From contig CALVVH010000008.1 of assembly GCA_944363805.1 (NCBI GenBank), positions 1-31,785 on the forward strand: a stretch of 31,785 nt of DNA. Direction: 5' to 3'. Position numbers and translations under genes: made by a program. Origin of the DNA: an uncultured Bacilli bacterium (lineage in GTDB: Bacteria > Bacillota_I > Bacilli_A > RF39 > UBA660). Every line of letters begins with the position of its first letter. Position 1 is the first letter of the stretch. Below, piece after piece: positions 27,622 to 31,785 of the stretch. Below the pieces are notes generated by a model. It ran no database searches. It worked only from the letters and a program-made list of their open reading frames with translations, and was not told where the DNA came from.

Positions 27622-29610
27622 ATTGATATCTTTTGATAAATAATTAGCAATTTTTTCTAAAATTGAGCTTTTATCAATCTTCAAATAACGAACTACTTCT
27701 TCGCTTTTACCACTCATACCAAAGCGATTTACCCCAAAAATATATTCTGGTTTAGTAGCAAAGCGATTCCATATTAGACTAGAACCGGCTTCGATAACAA
27801 ATGTTGGAACATCTTTTGGTAATAGCTGTTCTTCATATTTTGGATTTTGTTTTAAAAACAGTTCCATTGAAGGCATCGACACTACTCTAGTATCAATACC
27901 CATTGTAAATAATTCTTTGGAAATATTCATAGCCATTTCAACTTCTGAACCGGTAGCAATGATTATACCATCTAAATGATACTTTTCCTTTCTTATCATA
28001 TAAGCGCCATACTTGACAAATTTAGCATTTGTATTTTTATTACGACTACGGACTTCTTTACTGATGACTAAAGCAGTTGGGCAATTATTTTTTAGAATAT
28101 ATTCCCAAGATCCCATAATTTCATTGATGTCAGCTGGTCTAAATGTAATAAAATTAGGAATCGTTCTTAGCATTGTAAGTTGCTCTACTGGTTCATGGGT
28201 TGGACCATCTGGACCAACATAAACAGAATCATGAGTAAAAATATAAGTTACTGGAAGATTCATTAGAGCAGACATTCTAATAGCTGGTTTTTGATAATCG
28301 CTGAAAGCTAGGAATGTCGAACCAAAAACTTTTAGATTTGATAAAGCCATACCATTAAGAATGGCTCCCATTGCATGTTCTCTAACACCGAAATAAATAT
28401 TTTTACCAACTGGATTATCTTCGCTTTGGATAGTTGATTTATCTAAATTTGTTTTACATGAAGAAGATAGATCGGCAGAACCTCCTAAAAAGAAAGGATT
28501 TTTAGGTGAAATAAAATTCATTATCTTATGATTACTTTCACGTAACTCTTCACTATATTCTTCACTAATTTTGAATTTTGTATCATCAAAATCGATAACA
28601 AAGATATTTCTTTCTAAAAGATTTATTAATGAATGTAACCCTATATTATCGCTTTCTTTGATTTCTTTATATTCTTCTTCCCATCTTTGGTAAGGTTCAG
28701 CTATACGATTATTAATATAAGCATGAATATGATTTAATATTTTACTATCAATATTAAATGGTTCACTAGTTATTTTGAATTTAGATTTAATATTTGCTAA
28801 ATCTTCTTTGGTTAATGGTTTGCCATGAACTTTATTTGTTCCTTCTAGTAATGAATCTTCTCCTATTACGGTATTGCAAATAATAAGGCTGGGACGATCA
28901 CTTTTTTTAGCTTGTTTGATGGCTCTAGATATTTCGTTATAGTCGCTACCGTTTTTTACATTTAAAACATTAAAGTCTAACGCTTCAAAGCGAATTTCAA
29001 TATCTTCGTTAAATGTATTGGTAGTATCGCTATCTAAACTTACACGATTGCAATCATATAAAATAATTAATTTATTTAAATTTTGGGCACTGGCAAAGGA
29101 TAATGCTTCATAACTTATTCCTTCCATCAAATCGCCATCACCACATAAACAATATGTATAATAGTCAATTAAACTACTGTTTTTCTTTTCAATATTGACT
29201 ATAGCATTTAAATATCTTTCAGCCATAGCCATTCCTACAGCAATACCAATTCCTTGACCTAATGGACCAGTTGATGCATCTACACCAGGAGTTACACGAT
29301 ATTCTGGATGTCCTGGGGTTAACGAATTTAATTCCCGGAAATGTTTTAACTCTTCAATATCGATGTCAAATCCAGCGTGGTAAAGCATCGAATAAAGAAG
29401 AGCTGAGCCATGACCTGCCGACATAACAAAACGGTCTCGATTTATCCAATCAGGCTTACTTGGAATAATATTTAAATGTTCTTTGTATAAAGCATAAATT
29501 ATTGGAGCTGCTCCTAAGACTATGCCGGGATGACCACTTCCGGCCTTATCAATCATATCTAAAGCTAAAACTTTAATACTGTTAATTGCTTCGTTATCTA
29601 ATTTACTCAT
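27607..29610 (-). CDS. tkt: Transketolase
   Basis: Thiamine-diphosphate enzyme moving two-carbon units in the non-oxidative pentose phosphate pathway; 667 residues, full length. Motifs: AGSGHPGI (His27), AGHGSALLY (His67), GPLGQGIG (115-122), the thiamine-diphosphate/metal motif GDGDLMEG (157-164) with Asn188, then in the pyrimidine domain FGVREHAMGA, and THDSVYVGPDGPTHEPVEQL. The C-terminal domain has IIATGSEVEMA. AGAGGAAGTG precedes the ATG. It heads the tkt-sirA-yneF group. Confidence 0.97.
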   Translation of the reverse strand: MSKLDNEAINSIKVLALDMIDKAGSGHPGIVLGAAPIIYALYKEHLNIIPSKPDWINRDRFVMSAGHGSALLYSMLYHAGFDIDIEELKHFRELNSLTPGHPEYRVTPGVDASTGPLGQGIGIAVGMAMAERYLNAIVNIEKKNSSLIDYYTYCLCGDGDLMEGISYEALSFASAQNLNKLIILYDCNRVSLDSDTTNTFNEDIEIRFEALDFNVLNVKNGSDYNEISRAIKQAKKSDRPSLIICNTVIGEDSLLEGTNKVHGKPLTKEDLANIKSKFKITSEPFNIDSKILNHIHAYINNRIAEPYQRWEEEYKEIKESDNIGLHSLINLLERNIFVIDFDDTKFKISEEYSEELRESNHKIMNFISPKNPFFLGGSADLSSSCKTNLDKSTIQSEDNPVGKNIYFGVREHAMGAILNGMALSNLKVFGSTFLAFSDYQKPAIRMSALMNLPVTYIFTHDSVYVGPDGPTHEPVEQLTMLRTIPNFITFRPADINEIMGSWEYILKNNCPTALVISKEVRSRNKNTNAKFVKYGAYMIRKEKYHLDGIIIATGSEVEMAMNISKELFTMGIDTRVVSMPSMELFLKQNPKYEEQLLPKDVPTFVIEAGSSLIWNRFATKPEYIFGVNRFGMSGKSEEVVRYLKIDKSSILEKIANYLSKDINIDII

Positions 29611-29633
29611 ATATTCACTTCCTCTATGCTAAA

Positions 29634-29639
29634 ATGATA
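29634..29639 (-). promoter_or_regulatory. Possible -10 element of tkt
   Basis: Minus strand TATCAT about 24 bases before the ATG; the -35 region is the T tract of the preceding terminator and is not convincing. Confidence 0.3.
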
Positions 29640-29649
29640 CCATAAATTA

Positions 29650-29688
29650 CAAAAAAAATAAATAACCGTTTAATTGGGTTATTTATTT
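29650..29688 (-). terminator. Terminator of the HD-domain gene
   Basis: Minus strand AAATAAATAACC pairs perfectly with GGTTATTTATTT across a 9-nt loop, followed by a T tract. Confidence 0.9.
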
Positions 29689-29691
29689 AAA

Positions 29692-30180
29692 TTATCTTTG
29701 AATAAAACAAATATTTAGACAGAATAGAAATGTTGCTCCAATGGTAAGTGGAACTTTGTATTTTGTACATTCATAAATTGCTACTGCTTTATCAGCGCCA
29801 CTTACAATCCAGCTGCCAGCATATTTTGGTAATACTTTTGTAACTGGAAACATATGAGATGCAATAATATTTTCTTGAATATTAGTAATTTCAAAGTTTT
29901 TCTTAGAATTCTCTACAGCTTTTAATGGATGCAATAAGAAACTCTTATCTGGAACTTCATTTGTTCTAAAAAAGTCATGCAATAATGCAGCTCGAGTTAT
30001 TTCTTCATAGTTTTTTACGTGTAGTCTTTTGCATATGCGATATGTCATTCTAGCTACATTTAACGAATGATCTAGACGTGAAATACCATGATGAATCTCA
30101 TATTTTAAATCTATAAATTCTTTATTTTTTAATATATCACTAATTATATTATTAAATTCTACTTCTTTATTAATTGTCAT
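29692..30180 (-). CDS. HD-domain phosphohydrolase
   Basis: 162 residues. The HD metal-site motifs are in order: RLDHSLNVARMTYR, AALLHDFF (the HD pair), HPLKAVENSKK and IIASHMFP. This is a small YedJ/YqeK-like HD hydrolase; substrate unknown. Unusually, the C-terminus ends in a hydrophobic stretch (VPLTIGATFLFCLNICFIQR) that may attach it to the membrane. A GTG at 30192 opens the frame, but GAGGGG before the ATG at 30180 makes that the start. It has an extended -10 promoter and its own terminator. Confidence 0.85.
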   Translation of the reverse strand: MTINKEVEFNNIISDILKNKEFIDLKYEIHHGISRLDHSLNVARMTYRICKRLHVKNYEEITRAALLHDFFRTNEVPDKSFLLHPLKAVENSKKNFEITNIQENIIASHMFPVTKVLPKYAGSWIVSGADKAVAIYECTKYKVPLTIGATFLFCLNICFIQR

Positions 30181-30200
30181 TTTTCCCCTCACATTATTTA

Positions 30201-30209
30201 ATTATATCA
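30201..30209 (-). promoter_or_regulatory. Extended -10 promoter of the HD-domain gene
   Basis: Minus strand TGATATAAT (TATAAT at 30201-30206); TTCAAA 17 bases further upstream is a modest -35. Apart from this promoter nothing is seen in the 84-bp gap up to 30277. Confidence 0.55.
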
Positions 30210-30276
30210 CATTTGGGTCATTTTTTGAACTATTTATGTCTATTTTTGTTATTTTTCGTGAATATTTAACCATATT

Positions 30277-30942
30277 TTATTGATTTTCTCCTGTATTTAA
30301 GTCAAATCTGTAATGTCCTACTACTTTTTTTCGAGTAAGGCCATCTTCTTCGTATTTGTGATATCCATCATGATGAATTATATAATTAATACCATCTTCA
30401 TTGCGTTTGTCACTAACAATACCAATATGGTCTTCATAAACGACAATATCTCCACCTTGCCAAGCTGCAATATCTTCAGCATCTGTTGTAAGTTTTTCGG
30501 TATATTTATCTAAAAACACCTTAATGTTTCTTACTCTTCTAAAATCGATATTTGTATCTTGGATATCTATATCGTAATCTTTTTTATTGTTTCTTATATC
30601 TTCATCGATTAAAGTTTTAAAGTCATATCCAGCTTCTTGTAAAGCATACCAAATCACATCAGTGCAAACATAATAACCATCATCTGGGTATCCCCCACCA
30701 TAATATGCACTTTTATATTTAGGCTTTTTTTCAACAAATTTGCGAGCACCATTGAGAATGTCGGTATAATCATCTACTCCATCAGCATCAGCATCTTTTT
30801 CGCTTTTGACAAATTCAATGTCAAAGTCAGAATCGCTAAATATCTTGCTAGGCAAATAGTTAAAATGATCTAGTGCTATATAACCTAATATTAATATTAG
30901 TACTAAAACAATAACATTACCAAATCTTAAAAATTTTTCCAT
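30277..30942 (-). CDS. DUF1287 papain-fold protein, membrane-anchored
   Basis: 221 residues. An N-terminal membrane helix (VIVLVLILILGYIAL) is followed by an acidic linker with a calcium-loop pattern DADADGVDD (50-58), then the DUF1287 domain. Its hallmarks are YVCTDVIWYALQEAGYD (Cys93, probable nucleophile), NIDFRRVRNIKVFLDKY, WQGGDIVVYEDHIGIVSDKR (His172) and the ending VGHYRF. The Cys-His pair and fold resemble NlpC/P60-type amidases, so an extracellular cell-wall or peptide hydrolase is likely, though no substrate is established. AAGGACTA precedes the ATG, only 3 bases after the stop of the membrane protein gene, so they form an operon. Confidence 0.85.
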   Translation of the reverse strand: MEKFLRFGNVIVLVLILILGYIALDHFNYLPSKIFSDSDFDIEFVKSEKDADADGVDDYTDILNGARKFVEKKPKYKSAYYGGGYPDDGYYVCTDVIWYALQEAGYDFKTLIDEDIRNNKKDYDIDIQDTNIDFRRVRNIKVFLDKYTEKLTTDAEDIAAWQGGDIVVYEDHIGIVSDKRNEDGINYIIHHDGYHKYEEDGLTRKKVVGHYRFDLNTGENQ

Positions 30943-30945
30943 TTC

Positions 30946-31752
30946 TTAGTCCTTCATTCTTACAATAAATTTTTGTGCTAAACTATCATTATCCCGTTTT
31001 TTTACATATATGAAACCAATTATACAATAAACTGTTGCTCCAATAAAGTTTACAAATAAATCTCCCATTGTATCGACTATTCCGATATCCAAATATCCAT
31101 TAGGAATAGTATAAGTTTTGTCTTCAGTGATTATTTGTGATTCCGTAATATCTTCTACTTTTATAGGAATATTTTTTCCTTCTGGATTTAAAGAAACAGA
31201 ATAGATGTTTTCAACAATTTTGTCTTTTTGCATATCTGTGTGAAAATACTTATCAGCGCCATATTCAAAAAATTCCCATAAAACTCCAATTGTCATTGAA
31301 AAGCAAAACCCTACAATAGCTACAAATAATGGAGATAAATTAAGATGAAATTTTTCATAACGATTTAAAATATCAATCAAAGAAAAGCCAATCGCTGCAC
31401 ACAAGAATCCATTTATGGTATGTAAAATCGTATCCCAATTAGAAAATACACTATAAAAATTTTGAATTTCTCCAAGAATTTCTGCTGAAAAAATAAAAAG
31501 TAAAATTATTATTTCTAAAGTTTCAGGCAAATCCAATTTAAAACGAGATTCAATAAAACTAGGAATTAAGAATAAAATTAAAGTTAAAATACATAAAAAG
31601 GCATTTTCATAATTGCCATGTAGTAATTGTAATACAAGAGTTATCAACACTAACAATCTTAAAAACATATAAAGTGCAAAGGCTTTTTTATGGGTCTTTA
31701 TTTGTTCCTTTAAGCGATCAACTAAACGGTCTTTGGATTTTTTCTTTTTCAT
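30946..31752 (-). CDS. YjdF/DUF2238-like integral membrane protein
   Basis: 268 residues with about six membrane helices and a basic N-terminus (MKKKKSKDRLVDRLKEQIK). Family motifs are WDTILHTINGFLCAAIGFSL, GVLWEFFEYGADKYF and DTMGDLFVNFIGA, whose conserved Asp, His and Glu residues lie at helix ends. YjdF-type proteins have no assigned function. A soluble loop of ~60 residues between the last two helices is longer than usual. AAGGTGG precedes the ATG, and TATACT (31773-31778) is its likely -10, with the -35 beyond the window. Co-transcribed with the DUF1287 gene. Confidence 0.8.
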   Translation of the reverse strand: MKKKKSKDRLVDRLKEQIKTHKKAFALYMFLRLLVLITLVLQLLHGNYENAFLCILTLILFLIPSFIESRFKLDLPETLEIIILLFIFSAEILGEIQNFYSVFSNWDTILHTINGFLCAAIGFSLIDILNRYEKFHLNLSPLFVAIVGFCFSMTIGVLWEFFEYGADKYFHTDMQKDKIVENIYSVSLNPEGKNIPIKVEDITESQIITEDKTYTIPNGYLDIGIVDTMGDLFVNFIGATVYCIIGFIYVKKRDNDSLAQKFIVRMKD

Positions 31753-31772
31753 ATCAATACCACCTTATATAA

Positions 31773-31778
31773 AGTATA
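31773..31778 (-). promoter_or_regulatory. -10 element of the yjdF-like operon
   Basis: Minus strand TATACT about 20 bases before the ATG; the -35 falls outside the window. Confidence 0.4.
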
Positions 31779-31785
31779 GCAAATG

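Noticed and set aside
1..31785. Mycoplasma-type genetic code (TGA as Trp)
   Set aside because: TGA ends tkt at the expected length and tryptophans are encoded by TGG, so the standard bacterial code is used.
1..31785. CRISPR arrays, insertion sequences, integrated phage or attachment sites
   Set aside because: No regularly spaced repeats, transposase or integrase motifs, or duplicated tRNA ends were seen. tRNA-Arg has an intact 3' end with no repeated copy nearby.

Overview
The window reads as a low-GC, Gram-positive-type chromosome segment from the class Bacilli, most like the uncultured gut lineages near RF39/RFN20 and the Erysipelotrichales. That placement is inferred from gene content and composition and has not been tested by phylogeny. 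The organism appears walled, because it has a class B penicillin-binding protein and EzrA. It uses the standard genetic code: tkt, for example, ends in TGA. Nearly all genes look chromosomal. There is no integrase, transposase, phage module or CRISPR array.

Layout, left to right. 1-12: the first codons of a minus-strand gene with an excellent promoter. 130-4423: a lipoprotein with a two-helix VirB2/TrbC-like tail, then recX, an NrnA-like DHH phosphoesterase and ackA. 4471-9513: a small unknown gene, a possible frameshifted remnant, thiI, a cysteine desulfurase, a second VirB2-like two-helix protein and ezrA. Apart from the inserted two-helix gene this matches the ezrA-nifZ-thiI order of Bacillus. 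9580-11384 (plus strand): a sporulation island of spoIIIAH, gerE and gerM. 11443-13050 (plus): tRNA-Arg(UCU), a DUF4282-like membrane protein and an unknown helical protein. 13082-13824 (minus): efp and rpmG. 13892-14153: a compact locus that looks like a type I toxin-antitoxin module. 14193-18129 (minus): a large TasA/SipW-type secreted protein and a class B PBP. 18184-19316: a small DUF2624-like gene convergent with nfo. 19375-25017 (minus): a lone type IV prepilin, ylbE, ylbD, parC and parE. 25087-31752 (minus): two unknown proteins, yneF, a sirA-like gene, tkt, an HD-domain protein, a DUF1287 protein and a YjdF-like membrane protein.

Two themes stand out. First, spore-related genes recur: spoIIIAH, gerE, gerM, ylbD, ylbE, the sirA-like gene and possibly the yqfT-like gene. 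Several keep Bacillus-like neighbours (tkt-sirA-yneF, ylbD-ylbE, gerE-gerM, nfo-yqfT). Sigma-E-like and sigma-K-like promoter elements precede spoIIIAH and gerE. A 22-bp perfect inverted repeat overlaps the gerE promoter and reaches its ribosome binding site. Second, between rpmG and the TasA-like gene there is a 28-residue one-helix basic peptide, a stem-loop abutting its ribosome binding site, and a convergent ~63-nt antisense RNA with its own promoter and terminator. This is the strongest candidate for an undescribed system here.

All annotation is by eye. Promoters, terminators and the small RNA are sequence predictions, and family names come from recognised motifs, gene order and length.
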